64,000 nucleotides of DNA from Siminovitchia fordii DSM 16014 = CIP 108821 (GCF_000374565.1 NZ_KB894685.1:410221-474220), one strand, 5' to 3'. Positions 27,165 to 36,965 are shown, counted from the stretch's first letter. Program-made: numbers and translations. Notes: generated by a model not told the origin, from the letters alone.

Positions 27165-28232
27165 TTATTTTTGTACCTTTAATTCCATCAAATACGCAGC
27201 CAAGGCATCCAATTCCTGATCGGACATTTCCGGATACGTACCTGTCATTTTGTTGCCCGGTTTAATTTTCTCAGGATCTTTAATCCATTTTTTCAATTCT
27301 TCCTCATTGTGATCGAGAATCCCTGCAACTCTTTCACGATCAGCAAACCCAGCAAGGTTTGGAGCAAGTTCTCCACTAGGTTTTGCCTCTGGTGTCACTG
27401 CGTGACATGTAATACAGCTCTGGTTGAAAATTTCCTCGCCTTGTTTGGCTAGATCAGTAGTTGGTTCAACAGGCTCTTTTGCATTTTGCATGTCAGCAAC
27501 CCAGTTTTCAAAATCCTTCTGTGGCAATGCTTTTACTTTGAAGTCCATTAATGCATGAGAAGGACCGCATAGCTCTGCACACTTTCCATAGAATAAATTT
27601 CCTGCTTCCTCAGCTTTATCACTATCGGCAATCAACCAAAATTTATTGACGTTTTCCGGGTTAGTGTCTAATTTCCCACCCAGTGGAGGAATCCAGAAGG
27701 AGTGTTTTACATCTTTACTTACTACCTGGAAGTAGACTTTTTCATCCGTTGGAATGACAAGGTCCTGGCTCGTTACAATGCCAAGATCCGGATACTCGAA
27801 TTCCCACCAATATAAGTGTGCATTGACGTTAACAACGAGAGCTTCCCGTTTTCCATCGGCGTCTTTTTTATCAATTGCAGAAACATCACCTTGGCTGAAA
27901 GTAACAGCAACTGTCGGTACTGCAAGGATTAGAAGTAAAATGATCGGAATAACAGTCCATACAATTTCCAACGTGTGGCTGCCTTCGACCTGTTTTGGAA
28001 TTCTATCATCTTTACGTCGGAATTTAATAATGGCAAAAGTAAAGATAATTACTACAACAATGATTACCAATGTCATGATCCCTAAACTGAGAAGAATGAG
28101 ATCATACTGCTGTTTCCCAACTTCTCCTGCGGGAACCAGCCCGGATAGATAAGGCTCGCCGCAGCCTGAAAGCACTAGCGCCAATATCGCTAAAACTGAT
28201 AATAGACGCCACTTTTGCAGCCATAGTTTCAT
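27165..28232 (-). CDS. ctaC: Cytochrome c oxidase subunit II with fused cytochrome c domain
   Basis: A lipoprotein subunit II: signal peptide with lipobox LVLSGC, two membrane helices (about 48-70 and 90-110), then the external CuA domain. CuA ligands are visible in VKHSFWIPPLGGK and YGKCAELCGPSHALMDF (C-x3-C-x3-H-x2-M). The C-terminal ~90 residues are a cytochrome c domain with CITCH and the distal methionine region GNKMTGTYP. The enzyme is therefore a caa3-type oxidase taking electrons through its own heme c. Confidence 0.96.
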   Translation of the reverse strand: MKLWLQKWRLLSVLAILALVLSGCGEPYLSGLVPAGEVGKQQYDLILLSLGIMTLVIIVVVIIFTFAIIKFRRKDDRIPKQVEGSHTLEIVWTVIPIILLLILAVPTVAVTFSQGDVSAIDKKDADGKREALVVNVNAHLYWWEFEYPDLGIVTSQDLVIPTDEKVYFQVVSKDVKHSFWIPPLGGKLDTNPENVNKFWLIADSDKAEEAGNLFYGKCAELCGPSHALMDFKVKALPQKDFENWVADMQNAKEPVEPTTDLAKQGEEIFNQSCITCHAVTPEAKPSGELAPNLAGFADRERVAGILDHNEEELKKWIKDPEKIKPGNKMTGTYPEMSDQELDALAAYLMELKVQK

Positions 28233-28327
28233 AATTCAATCAAACCCCTCTTTCGTAAAATATCTTAGTGGTTGCAAGGACCGGGTCTTTCTATATGGAT
28301 TTCTTTTAAAAAGAAAGAATTCCCAAA

Positions 28328-29245
28328 CTAAATTACTGCGAAAATGACCATTGCTGTAAAAATGATGGTCAAATAATTCAATGAATAAACAAACATGAGT
28401 GTTGCCCATTTTATATCATTTTTCATTTTATATCCAGCAATTCCCAACAAAAGCCACCCAACATTTAATATCGTGGCTAAAACTACAAATGGTATTCCTA
28501 ATGCCGTCATGAAAAAAGGGATTGGCAACAATAAAGACACCCACATGACCATGCTGCGTTTCGTGGCAGCAAAACCTTTCACGACAGGAAGCATAGGAAT
28601 GCCGGCTGCTCTGTATTCCTCAGTTCTCCTCATGGCCAGCGCGTAAAAGTGAGGCGGCTGCCAAATGAACATGAGAAGGAACAGCATCCATGCCATCATC
28701 GGCAGACTCGGATCGATTGCCGCCCATCCGATCAACGGAGGAGCAGCTCCCGACAAGCTTCCAATGACAGTGTTGCTGACAAGCTTACGCTTAGCCCACA
28801 TACTGTAAAGGACCACATAACTTAATACTCCAATGACACCGATAAAACCGGCTGTTGCATTGGTGAGAAAAATGAGAATTAAACCCAATATTACGAATGT
28901 GAATCCTACTGTTAGGACTTTTGCGCCGCTAATCCGTCCGGTAACTGTCGGTCTTGATTTTGTCCTTTCCATAATAGGATCAATATCTCGGTCAATATAA
29001 TTATTGAAAGCACATGATCCAGCCATAATAAAGGCAGACCCGAGCAGCGTAAAAATGACCGTTTCCAAGGATTGGAGGAAATGCTGTCCATTATATATGA
29101 GTGCAAGCCATAGCCCCGCAAAAACCGGTATCAGATTAGAGTTGACAATGCCAATTTTGATCAATGCCATAAAATCCGACCAAGCCGTCGAAGGAGGGGC
29201 TTCCACTTCAGATATGAGGCGACTGTTATCCATATCTTTTCCCAC
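28328..29245 (-). CDS. ctaB: Protoheme IX farnesyltransferase (heme O synthase)
   Basis: Adds a farnesyl group to heme B, giving heme O, the substrate of ctaA. The 305-residue UbiA-family membrane prenyltransferase has the metal-binding motif NNYIDRDID near residue 95 and the second block KRKLVSNTVIGSLSGAAPPLIGW. GTG at 29245 behind AAAGGAG is likely the start (an ATG four codons in is the alternative). It lies about 95 bp before ctaC and divergent from ctaA. Confidence 0.95.
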   Translation of the reverse strand: MGKDMDNSRLISEVEAPPSTAWSDFMALIKIGIVNSNLIPVFAGLWLALIYNGQHFLQSLETVIFTLLGSAFIMAGSCAFNNYIDRDIDPIMERTKSRPTVTGRISGAKVLTVGFTFVILGLILIFLTNATAGFIGVIGVLSYVVLYSMWAKRKLVSNTVIGSLSGAAPPLIGWAAIDPSLPMMAWMLFLLMFIWQPPHFYALAMRRTEEYRAAGIPMLPVVKGFAATKRSMVMWVSLLLPIPFFMTALGIPFVVLATILNVGWLLLGIAGYKMKNDIKWATLMFVYSLNYLTIIFTAMVIFAVI

Positions 29246-29741
29246 TCGTCTCCTTTCCCAAAACTTAATTTACATATAATTCTTACTATAGGCCATCTTG
29301 AGACAGTTTTCCTGCATTATGTATGATGTTTCAGTATTTGTTCACTTATTTCCCTGTTTTTTCAACTTTTTCCTGAGAGCATGGCTAGACGTCTGCACAC
29401 CATATTGTAGCATACAGCTGCAGAAAAGCCGAGAGCGGTTGACCGGGATTATGAACGAAGGCCTTCAACAATATATTTAATCATATAATTCAACGATTTT
29501 TCCATTGCATTAAGCCATTATTTTGTCCAAAATGTGTCACCCAAAAATAATTTTATGACATAATTCAGCAGTCTCTTATACCATTACTATCAAAAATAGT
29601 TGTTTTTTTCAAGTTTATACTTTTTTCGACGGTGTTAACAAATTTGTCGGTTGTATTTTTGAGCCCGTTTATGTAGTATCGAAGTTGAATTCAAAATTCA
29701 ATTATTCCAATAAAAATTAATAAAGATAAGTGGGTGAAACT
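29246..29741. other. Divergent ctaB-ctaA control region
   Basis: Nearly 500 bp without a gene. In B. subtilis this region binds ResD and CcpA; here only the ctaA promoter below could be picked out by eye. AT-rich tracts at 29560-29640 could hold further activator sites. Confidence 0.5.
29651..29679 (+). promoter_or_regulatory. Predicted sigma-A promoter of ctaA
   Basis: TTGTAT (29651-29656), a 17-bp spacer and TAGTAT (29674-29679), about 60 bp before the ctaA start. Both hexamers differ slightly from consensus. Confidence 0.5.
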
Positions 29742-30722
29742 TTGCACCGGAAATTAAAATGGTTCGCTATACTTACAACGGTGGTGATGGTTTTTGTCCT
29801 GCTGGGTGGTGCTTTGGTTACAAAGACCGATTCTGGTATGGGTTGTGGAAGGTCATGGCCACTATGCAACGGCCAACTGATACCTACCGAAATCACTGCT
29901 GAACTTATCATTGAGCTGGCCCACCGGATCGTTTCCGGAAGTGCCGCCCTGCTCGTTCTGATACTTTCCATTTGGGCATGGAAAACGATTGGACACAAAA
30001 GGGAGACAAAAGCTCTTGCCATCCTTTCAGTTTTCTTTCTGATTTTGCAGGCACTGATAGGGGCAGCCGCTGTTGTCTGGGGACAGTCTAGCTTTGTATT
30101 GGCGCTTCACTTCGGAATCTCGCTGATTTCTTTTGCTTCTGTATTTTTATTGACCCTTCTGATTTTTGAGGTTGATAAGAAACTGGACACAACGAAAATC
30201 AGGTTGGATAAAAAAATGAAGTATCATACAATTGGAGTTACAGTTTATTCTTATATAGTTGTATACACAGGTGCTCTTGTCCGGCATACAGAAGCAAGTC
30301 TTGTCTGCAAAGATTGGCCTTTCTGTTTAAATAGCTCACCTTTCTCCCTTCCAACCAATTTGTATGAGTGGATCCAGATGGGACATCGTTTTATGGCGGG
30401 CCTCATATTTTTATGGATTGGCTATATTACTTGGATGGCGATCAAGAGGTATAAAGACCAGAAAGTTGTTGTCAATGGCTGGATTATTGCTTTCATCCTT
30501 GTTGCAATGCAAGTTGCAGCCGGAGCTGCAGTAGTATTTACAAGCTTGAATATTTTTGTTGCTTTGGCGCATGCACTTTTCATTACTTGCCTCTTTGGGC
30601 TACTGAGCTACTTTATCATGCTGATCACAAGAGGCGGCATGGAGTACTCCCCAGCTTCAAATACGGAAGATAGTGCAGAGGCAAAGGCTGAAATCAAATC
30701 GCCAAATATCATTCCTCAATAA
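29742..30722 (+). CDS. ctaA: Heme A synthase
   Basis: Oxidises the heme O methyl group to a formyl group, making heme A for the oxidase. Eight-helix membrane protein of about 326 residues. Conserved loops include [17 protein letters not shown] with the cysteine pair, a heme histidine in LAHRIVSG, a second half [17 protein letters not shown] and a GHRFMAG histidine. The TTG at 29742 is chosen because [13 protein letters not shown] aligns with the B. subtilis start and GGGTGA lies 5 nt upstream. The hydrophilic C-terminal tail is rich in E and A. Confidence 0.93.
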   Translation: MHRKLKWFAILTTVVMVFVLLGGALVTKTDSGMGCGRSWPLCNGQLIPTEITAELIIELAHRIVSGSAALLVLILSIWAWKTIGHKRETKALAILSVFFLILQALIGAAAVVWGQSSFVLALHFGISLISFASVFLLTLLIFEVDKKLDTTKIRLDKKMKYHTIGVTVYSYIVVYTGALVRHTEASLVCKDWPFCLNSSPFSLPTNLYEWIQMGHRFMAGLIFLWIGYITWMAIKRYKDQKVVVNGWIIAFILVAMQVAAGAAVVFTSLNIFVALAHALFITCLFGLLSYFIMLITRGGMEYSPASNTEDSAEAKAEIKSPNIIPQ

Positions 30723-30749
30723 GAAATGCAAATGACTATCTTAATTATA

Positions 30750-30785
30750 AAAACTTGCACAGCCGAAAGCTGTGCAAGTTTTTTA
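30750..30785. terminator. Bidirectional terminator between ctaA and pycA
   Basis: A 12-bp perfect stem AACTTGCACAGC/GCTGTGCAAGTT, CGAAA loop and T-run on the plus strand, A-run on the other side. It serves two convergent genes. Confidence 0.95.
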
Positions 30786-30802
30786 TTTGCGGAACTCTTA
30801 TG

Positions 30803-33800
30803 CTATTTCTCTACCTCGATCAATAAATCCCCGGGTTGGATAGCATCTCCTGCATGTACAAAGATGTCTTTGACTATCCCGGAAAACGGCGCTTGGACTG
30901 TCGTTTCCATTTTCATCGCTTCTGTGAGCACAAGGTGATCCCCTTTTTGGACCTTTTCCCCTTTTTCGACGAGGACTTTCAATACGGTGCCTGGCATCGT
31001 GGCACCAATATGGGCCTGGTTCTTCGGGTCTGCCTTTTTTTTGAGCTCCACGGTCGATTTAATATTCTCATCCTTAATAACGACTTCCCTTGGCTGACCA
31101 TTCAGTTCAAAGTAGACGACCCGTGTACCGTCCGGCTGCGGCTGGCCAATGGAGACGAGCTTTACGATCAGCGTCTTCCCTGTTTCGATCTCTACTTCGA
31201 TTTCTTCACCTAGTCTCATACCGTGTACAAAAGTAGGGGTGTCGAGTACCGAAATGTCCCCGAATTGGTTCAGCGTGGCAATATACTCCAGGAACACCTT
31301 CGGATAAAGAGCGTAGGCGATCAGATCTTTATTGGATATGTCCGGCCCCATCTCATCTGACAGTTCTTCTTTGAGTTGGTCGAAATCCACATCTTCGAGC
31401 AGCTCACCCGGACGGGCTGTAATCGGTTCACGGTTTTTCAAGATTACTCGCTGCAGTTCTGCAGGAAATCCTCCGTGCGGCTGTCCAAGATATCCTTCGA
31501 ATAGCTCGACCACTGAATCAGGAAAATCAATTGACTGTCCCCTTTCCAGCACCGATTTTTCATCCAGGTCATTTTGAACCATGAATAACGCCATGTCTCC
31601 AACGACTTTAGAAGAGGGGGTCACTTTGACGATGTCTCCAAACATACGGTTAACCCGGCTGTACATGTCCTTGACCTCATCCCAGCGGCCGCCCAGTCCA
31701 ACAGCTTTCGCCTGCTGCTGCAGATTGCTGTACTGCCCGCCTGGCATCTCATGTTTGTACACCTCGGTATGAGGAGCGAGCATTCCGCTTTCAAAGTCCC
31801 GGTAATACTTGCGGATATCCTCCCAGTAGTATGAGAGTTTCTCCAGGGAATCAATATCTAGATCAAGCGCATCGTCCGTCCCTTCCAATGCATAATACAG
31901 CGTATTCAAGCTAGGCTGAGAGGTCAATCCGGCCATCGAACCGAGTGCCGTATCGATGATATCCACTCCCGCCTCAATCGCTTTCGTGTAAGTAAGGATA
32001 CCATTTCCACTAGTATCGTGCATATGAAGGTGGATCGGCAAATCAACCGTCTCTTTCAGTTCGGAAATCAGGCGGTAGGCCGCTGCCGGCTTTAAGAGAC
32101 CAGCCATGTCCTTGATCGCCAGCATATGCGCTCCCAGCGCCTGCAGCTCCCTGGCCATGTCTTTATAATAGTCGATATGGTATTTCGGCCTTTCGGAATC
32201 GTTGATATCTCCCGTATAGCAGATGGCTGCTTCGGCGATCTTACCCGACTGGCGGACCGAATCAATCGCCACCTCCATTCCTTTTACCCAGTTCAAACTA
32301 TCAAAGATCCGGAAGACATCAATCCCTGCATCTGCTGATTCCTGAATAAAAGCCTTGATGACATTATCCGGATAATTTTTGTAACCGACCGCATTCGACC
32401 CCCTGAACAGCATTTGGAACAAGATGTTTGGCATCTTTTCCCTCATCTTTGCCAGTCTGTCCCACGGATCCTCCTTCAAGAACCGGTAGGCAACATCAAA
32501 TGTGGCCCCTCCCCACATTTCTACAGAAAAGAGTTCGGATAGAAGGTGAGCTGTGGGTTCAGCAGCCTGGACGAGATCGCGGCTTCGGATACGGGTGGCC
32601 AACAGAGATTGATGCGCATCACGGAAGGTAGTATCTGTGATCAGGACCTTTTCCTGATTCCTGACCCATTCTGCCAGTCCATCGGGTCCCTGTTCATCGA
32701 GGATCTGTTTAGTGCCTAACGGGACTGTTTCGTCCACTGGCACGGCGGGAATCCTCGGATCGGGTTCGACAGGTTTTTTCGTCTTTTCTATGCCAGGAAA
32801 TCCGTTGACTGTAACCGTTCCTATATAAGTTAGCATTTTGGTACCTCGGTCCTTGCTCTCAGGAAAAGAGAACAGTTCAGGGGCACTGTCAAGAAAAGAA
32901 GTATCATACTCACCTGTTATAAACCGTTCGTGCTGCATGACGTTTATTAAAAATGGGATATTTGTTTTAATTCCGCGAATCCTGAATTCCTTCAAGTTTC
33001 TGACCATTTTTGCTGCAGCCTGTTCAAATGTCATTGCCTGTGTTGACAGCTTCACTAGGAGGGAATCGTAATAAGGAGTAATGACAGCTCCCTGAAACCC
33101 ATTTCCTGCATCCATACGGACGCCAAATCCTCCACCTGTCCGGAAAGCCATGATTTTTCCGGTATCAGGCATAAAATTATTCAGCGGATCCTCTGTCGTT
33201 ACTCTCGCCTGGATAGCATATCCATTCATCTTGATGTCTTCTTGTTTCGGAATTTGGACATTTTCCCCATGGAGTGAATGCCCCTCGGCAATCAAAATCT
33301 GCGACTGGACAATATCGATTCCCGTAATCATTTCCGTAATGGTATGTTCCACCTGGATTCTCGGGTTCACTTCAATAAAGTAGAACCGGTTTCCTTCGAC
33401 GAGGAATTCGACCGTTCCCGCATTGAGGTAGTCCACATTTTTCATAAGCTGGACAGCAGCTCCGCAGATCCTCTCCCTCATCTCCTCATTGAGTGATACA
33501 CACGGGGCAGTCTCTACCACTTTCTGGTGTCGCCTCTGGACAGAACAGTCGCGTTCAAACAAGTGAACGATGTTCCCGTGAGTGTCTCCAAGGATTTGCA
33601 CCTCAATGTGCTTCGGGTTTTCAATGAACTTCTCCACATAGACTTCATCATCACCAAAGGCTGCCTTCGCTTCAGACTTTGCCCGTTCATACGCCTCCTT
33701 TAACTCCCCCTTGCTTCTGACGATGCGCATGCCGCGACCGCCTCCCCCGAGGGACGCCTTGACCATAATTGGGTAACCGTATTCATTTCCGAAGGCAGCT

Positions 33801-34240
33801 GCTTCTTCCAGACTAGCAACCGGGCCATCACTGCCCGGAACAGCCGGTATGCCTGCCAGCACCGCCTGCTCTTTGGCTTTGACCTTATCACCGAACATAT
33901 CCAAATGCTGGATTTCGGGGCCGATGAAGGTGATCCCCTCTTCGGCGCACCGTTTTGCCAGCTCAATATTTTCCGAGAGGAATCCGTAGCCCGGATGGAT
34001 GGCATCAGCCTCAGACCGTTTGGCGATTTCGATGATGCCTTCGATGTCGAGATATGCATCGATCGGCTTTTTCCCTTCTCCTACCAGATAGGCCTCATCC
34101 GCCTTATAACGGTGATAGGACCCTGAGTCTTCACGGGAGTAGATTGCGACTGTACGGATTCCGAGTTCTGTGCAGGCTCGGAACACACGGATCGCAATTT
34201 CCCCGCGATTGGCAACTAATACTTTGTTAATCTTTGTCAT
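30803..34240 (-). CDS. pycA: Pyruvate carboxylase
   Basis: Makes oxaloacetate from pyruvate, bicarbonate and ATP, refilling the TCA cycle. A complete 1145-residue enzyme: biotin carboxylase (about 1-450; GGGGRGMR ATP loop and EVNPRIQVEHTITE), carboxyltransferase (about 530-800; TTFRDAHQSLLATR with the metal site, and MHDTSGNG), an allosteric linker, and a biotinyl domain with EAMKMET near the end. ATG behind GGGGAGAGAGCTTAC. It follows ftsW on the same strand, as in B. subtilis. Confidence 0.98.
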   Translation of the reverse strand: MTKINKVLVANRGEIAIRVFRACTELGIRTVAIYSREDSGSYHRYKADEAYLVGEGKKPIDAYLDIEGIIEIAKRSEADAIHPGYGFLSENIELAKRCAEEGITFIGPEIQHLDMFGDKVKAKEQAVLAGIPAVPGSDGPVASLEEAAAFGNEYGYPIMVKASLGGGGRGMRIVRSKGELKEAYERAKSEAKAAFGDDEVYVEKFIENPKHIEVQILGDTHGNIVHLFERDCSVQRRHQKVVETAPCVSLNEEMRERICGAAVQLMKNVDYLNAGTVEFLVEGNRFYFIEVNPRIQVEHTITEMITGIDIVQSQILIAEGHSLHGENVQIPKQEDIKMNGYAIQARVTTEDPLNNFMPDTGKIMAFRTGGGFGVRMDAGNGFQGAVITPYYDSLLVKLSTQAMTFEQAAAKMVRNLKEFRIRGIKTNIPFLINVMQHERFITGEYDTSFLDSAPELFSFPESKDRGTKMLTYIGTVTVNGFPGIEKTKKPVEPDPRIPAVPVDETVPLGTKQILDEQGPDGLAEWVRNQEKVLITDTTFRDAHQSLLATRIRSRDLVQAAEPTAHLLSELFSVEMWGGATFDVAYRFLKEDPWDRLAKMREKMPNILFQMLFRGSNAVGYKNYPDNVIKAFIQESADAGIDVFRIFDSLNWVKGMEVAIDSVRQSGKIAEAAICYTGDINDSERPKYHIDYYKDMARELQALGAHMLAIKDMAGLLKPAAAYRLISELKETVDLPIHLHMHDTSGNGILTYTKAIEAGVDIIDTALGSMAGLTSQPSLNTLYYALEGTDDALDLDIDSLEKLSYYWEDIRKYYRDFESGMLAPHTEVYKHEMPGGQYSNLQQQAKAVGLGGRWDEVKDMYSRVNRMFGDIVKVTPSSKVVGDMALFMVQNDLDEKSVLERGQSIDFPDSVVELFEGYLGQPHGGFPAELQRVILKNREPITARPGELLEDVDFDQLKEELSDEMGPDISNKDLIAYALYPKVFLEYIATLNQFGDISVLDTPTFVHGMRLGEEIEVEIETGKTLIVKLVSIGQPQPDGTRVVYFELNGQPREVVIKDENIKSTVELKKKADPKNQAHIGATMPGTVLKVLVEKGEKVQKGDHLVLTEAMKMETTVQAPFSGIVKDIFVHAGDAIQPGDLLIEVEK

Positions 34241-34274
34241 GTAAGCTCTCTCCCCTTCATAAACATTTATCTGT

Positions 34275-35525
34275 CTATTTAAGGTTCACCCATGGACGCT
34301 TATCTTGGCTGCCTTCATGTAATCTGTCAGTCCGGGGAACTGGAACAGTATTTTTAGTTTTGAACTTTTCCTCATATTGATTGAACATCGAAACGTTGGC
34401 AAGGATTCCCATCGCTATAGAAAGAACAAGGATGGAAGATCCCCCATAGCTGATAAACGGCAATGGCACTCCAGTAATCGGGATAAGTCCCGACATGCCA
34501 CCCAGATTGATAAACGATTGTATTCCAATCATCCCTGATATCCCGATGGCAAGCATGCTGCCAAATGGATCACGGCTTCTTGTACTGATATAAATTCCTC
34601 GCAAAACGATGAAACTTATGCTCGTCAGAACAAATACGACCCCAAAAACCCCCAGCTCTTCAGCAATAATTGCCATGATAAAGTCAGTATGGGCTTCGGG
34701 CAAATATCCCAGCTTTTGGACACTCTGTCCCAACCCCAGGCCTTTCAATCCTCCTGACCCGATGGCCAAAAAAGAGTTTACCAATTGAAAGCCTTCGTTT
34801 TGTCCTGTTCCAAACGGGTCCAAAAACCCATAGATTCGACCAAGCCGATTGTCAGTGAAGATCTTATCGGACTTTAATATGACAATCGGAGCAAGAACGG
34901 CTGCCAAAAGCAAGCCCAGCAAGCTCAGTTTAAATATAGTCTTCAGTCGCATGCCTGAGCACATGATGATCATCATACCGATGAGAAAGGTGATGAACGC
35001 TGTCCCATTATCTGGTTCCATGGCGATTAGAAAACAAACAAAAATAAGGAATATCAATGGAGGCAGTACGCCTTTATCAAGTTGATTTATGTATGCCTGT
35101 TTCTTGGAGTATACAGCAGATAAATAAACGATTACGCTCAGCTTGGCAAATTCTGAAGGCTGGATTTTCCTGGTACCAAGCTGAATCCAGCTTTGGGCAT
35201 TATTTGTTGCATGTCCAAATATATCCACAGCGAGCAACCCGAAAATTGCAGCTATAGTAATAAAAACTAGAAATTTTTTACTTTTAAATGCTTTATATGG
35301 AAATAGGGCAAAAAATAAAAAAAACAGAAACCCTATTGCCAAATTGATTTTTTGCTTTTGGTAAAAGAAATCCGCTGGATACCCATAATATTGAACGGCC
35401 ATCACCATACTTGCACTGTAAATCATAATCAATCCAAAGAGGCAAAGAAGCAAATAAACTGTGATGATTGAGTAATCATATGATTTCAAGATTTTTTTAA
35501 ACATATTATTCATCCAATCTATCAT
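34275..35525 (-). CDS. ftsW: Lipid II polymerase FtsW
   Basis: A 416-residue SEDS glycosyltransferase that polymerises peptidoglycan at the septum with a partner class B PBP. About ten membrane helices; conserved WIQLGTRKIQPSEFAKL (about 115-131), the long external loop with NEGFQLVNSFLAIGSGGL, and PEAHTDFIMAIIAEELG. The start is uncertain: ATGs at 35525, 35513 and 35504 are in frame and none has a strong ribosome site. In B. subtilis this position is ftsW (ylaO), before pycA. Confidence 0.93.
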   Translation of the reverse strand: MIDWMNNMFKKILKSYDYSIITVYLLLCLFGLIMIYSASMVMAVQYYGYPADFFYQKQKINLAIGFLFFLFFALFPYKAFKSKKFLVFITIAAIFGLLAVDIFGHATNNAQSWIQLGTRKIQPSEFAKLSVIVYLSAVYSKKQAYINQLDKGVLPPLIFLIFVCFLIAMEPDNGTAFITFLIGMMIIMCSGMRLKTIFKLSLLGLLLAAVLAPIVILKSDKIFTDNRLGRIYGFLDPFGTGQNEGFQLVNSFLAIGSGGLKGLGLGQSVQKLGYLPEAHTDFIMAIIAEELGVFGVVFVLTSISFIVLRGIYISTRSRDPFGSMLAIGISGMIGIQSFINLGGMSGLIPITGVPLPFISYGGSSILVLSIAMGILANVSMFNQYEEKFKTKNTVPVPRTDRLHEGSQDKRPWVNLK

Positions 35526-35621
35526 TCAGATTTCGCAGGGAGCATGGATAACAGTTTACTATCTATCTGTAAACTATAAAACTTCCTGTCTTTAGAGTTG
35601 GATTGGGCCATTCAATTAGAC

Positions 35622-35660
35622 GAAAAAACTCAAACAATTACAAACGAACTGTTTGAGCTT
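35622..35660 (-). terminator. Intrinsic terminator of ylaN
   Basis: Stem CTCAAACA/TGTTTGAG with a long loop and six U on the minus strand. Confidence 0.75.
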
Positions 35661-35694
35661 AACTGTCAGCGAGACGTATGCAACTTGCACTTTT

Positions 35695-35982
35695 TCATTT
35701 TTCACTTTGAGTAAATGCTTCGTGAAGCGCAGACAGTTTCCTTTCCAATGAAAAAATCAACTCTTTCCCGTCCTTTTCGTCGACCAGACCGAGACGGACG
35801 GCAAAATCTATCTCACGAGAAAAGCCAAACATTTGTGTATCAAGAACTTCCTCGTATAAAGGACATTGAGGCATTGTTAAGTTGTCCATTTGCACCTGAA
35901 TCAAACGCAATATTTTCTCTGCGTCTGCCTTCAAAAGAGCATAGGCTTTTTCCCGATGATTCAGCTTTATATCAGACACCAC
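35695..35982 (-). CDS. ylaN: YlaN family iron-homeostasis protein
   Basis: A 95-residue cytosolic protein, DUF1507/YlaN. The stretch [20 protein letters not shown] is the family signature, followed by [17 protein letters not shown]. YlaN is essential for growth in low iron in B. subtilis and has been linked to Fe(II) and the Fur regulator. The frame begins 11 codons earlier, but the GTG at 35982 (or 35979) follows AGGGGA at 6 nt and matches known starts. It has its own strong promoter. Confidence 0.88.
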   Translation of the reverse strand: MVSDIKLNHREKAYALLKADAEKILRLIQVQMDNLTMPQCPLYEEVLDTQMFGFSREIDFAVRLGLVDEKDGKELIFSLERKLSALHEAFTQSEK

Positions 35983-36027
35983 ATTTAATCCCCCTATCTC
36001 CGGACAAATAGACAATACTATCTGTAA

Positions 36028-36056
36028 ATTTTAACCCTATTACTATGAAATTGCAA
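36028..36056 (-). promoter_or_regulatory. Predicted sigma-A promoter of ylaN
   Basis: Minus strand TTGCAA (36056-36051), 17-bp spacer, TAAAAT (36033-36028). The 40-bp repeat array begins only about 35 bp upstream of the -35 box. Confidence 0.65.
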
Positions 36057-36090
36057 GGGATTGCCCATTAATTTTGTCTTTATAATATCG

Positions 36091-36390
36091 AAGTTAAGAG
36101 TATTTCTAAAATCTGAAGAGTTTCCCGGCAAAGTTAAGAGTATTTCTAAAATCTGAAGAGTTTCCCGGCAAAGGTAAGAGTATTTCCTAATTCCGAAGAG
36201 TTTCCCGGCAAAGTTAAGAGTATTTCCTAATTCCGAAGAGTTTCCCGGCAAAGTTAAGAGTATTTCCTAATTCCGAAGAGTTTCCCGGAAAAGGTAAGAG
36301 TATTTCCTAATTCCAAAGAGTTTCCTGACAAAAGTTAAGAGTATTTCTAAAATCTGAAGAGTATCCCTACAAAGTTAAGAGTGTTGCATC
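36091..36390. repeat. Tandem array of the 40-bp AAGAGT repeat (right copy)
   Basis: Seven full units and a partial eighth, starting at 36091, 36131, 36171, 36211, 36251, 36291, 36332 and 36372. Each unit is two related 20-bp halves, with cores AAGTTAAGAGTATTTC and GAAGAGTTTCCCGGCA. Units are contiguous with no spacers. Two sub-types of the first half exist (TCTAAAATCT and CCTAATTCC), arranged in blocks. The array fills the divergent ylaN-ylaL intergenic region. A 77-codon minus-strand frame through it is an artefact, since 40 is not a multiple of 3. Confidence 0.93.
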
Positions 36391-36460
36391 ATTTTCCTTC
36401 AAACTTTTAATTTCATTTTTTTAGAGTTATACTAACTGGAGTGGATAAGGAGGTTATTGC

Positions 36461-36958
36461 ATGAATACAATCATGCCCATTAAGGGGAAAGTAAAGTTTC
36501 CAATCACATTAGACGCCGGAGTATGGATCTTTGATGATCGGCGGATTGATTTGAATACATATTTCACAGAAGAAAAAAAAGATAAAGATCCTGATGAAAT
36601 AGAATTTACAGTCGCTTCAAAGCATTGGGACAGGGTCATCAAAGAAGGGGCTGTGTCGCCGCCAACGCTTAAGTCGGAGCGTCAATTTGAAAAAGTAAAG
36701 GTATTGACCGGTTCATTCGGAATAGCGTTAAAACCGTTCTTGGAAAATGCCGAACCGGAACCAGGGACATCCGAGCTTGTCATTGAAACATCATCCGGCG
36801 AATTTTCTGTACCGCTGGAAGAAGGCAAAGATTTGATTCTTGCTTTTTCAAAAAATGGCAAACCTCTCCGAGAAGATGGGCCTGTCCATATCTTATACCC
36901 TGATGGCTCCAATAAAGAAAACCCCATAAAGAATGTAAAGGGGTTCCGAGTGCAATAG
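36461..36958 (+). CDS. ylaL: YlaL-like protein, unknown function
   Basis: A 165-residue soluble protein: MNTIMPIKGKVKFPITLDAG, then VWIFDDRRIDLNTYF, then a beta-rich remainder. By position (divergent from ylaN, convergent with ylaK) and length (B. subtilis YlaL is 157 aa) it is the YlaL homologue. I know no proven function. ATG behind GGATAAGGAGGTTATTGC. TATACT at 36433-36438 could be its -10 box. Confidence 0.75.
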   Translation: MNTIMPIKGKVKFPITLDAGVWIFDDRRIDLNTYFTEEKKDKDPDEIEFTVASKHWDRVIKEGAVSPPTLKSERQFEKVKVLTGSFGIALKPFLENAEPEPGTSELVIETSSGEFSVPLEEGKDLILAFSKNGKPLREDGPVHILYPDGSNKENPIKNVKGFRVQ

Positions 36959-36965
36959 AGTTAAA

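Noticed and set aside
36018-36251. 77-codon minus-strand frame through the repeat
   Set aside because: The repeat period is not a multiple of 3, there is no RBS, and the frame overlaps the ylaN promoter; it is an artefact of the array.
36091-36390. Possible CRISPR array
   Set aside because: The 40-bp units follow each other directly; there are no unique spacers, and no cas genes are nearby.
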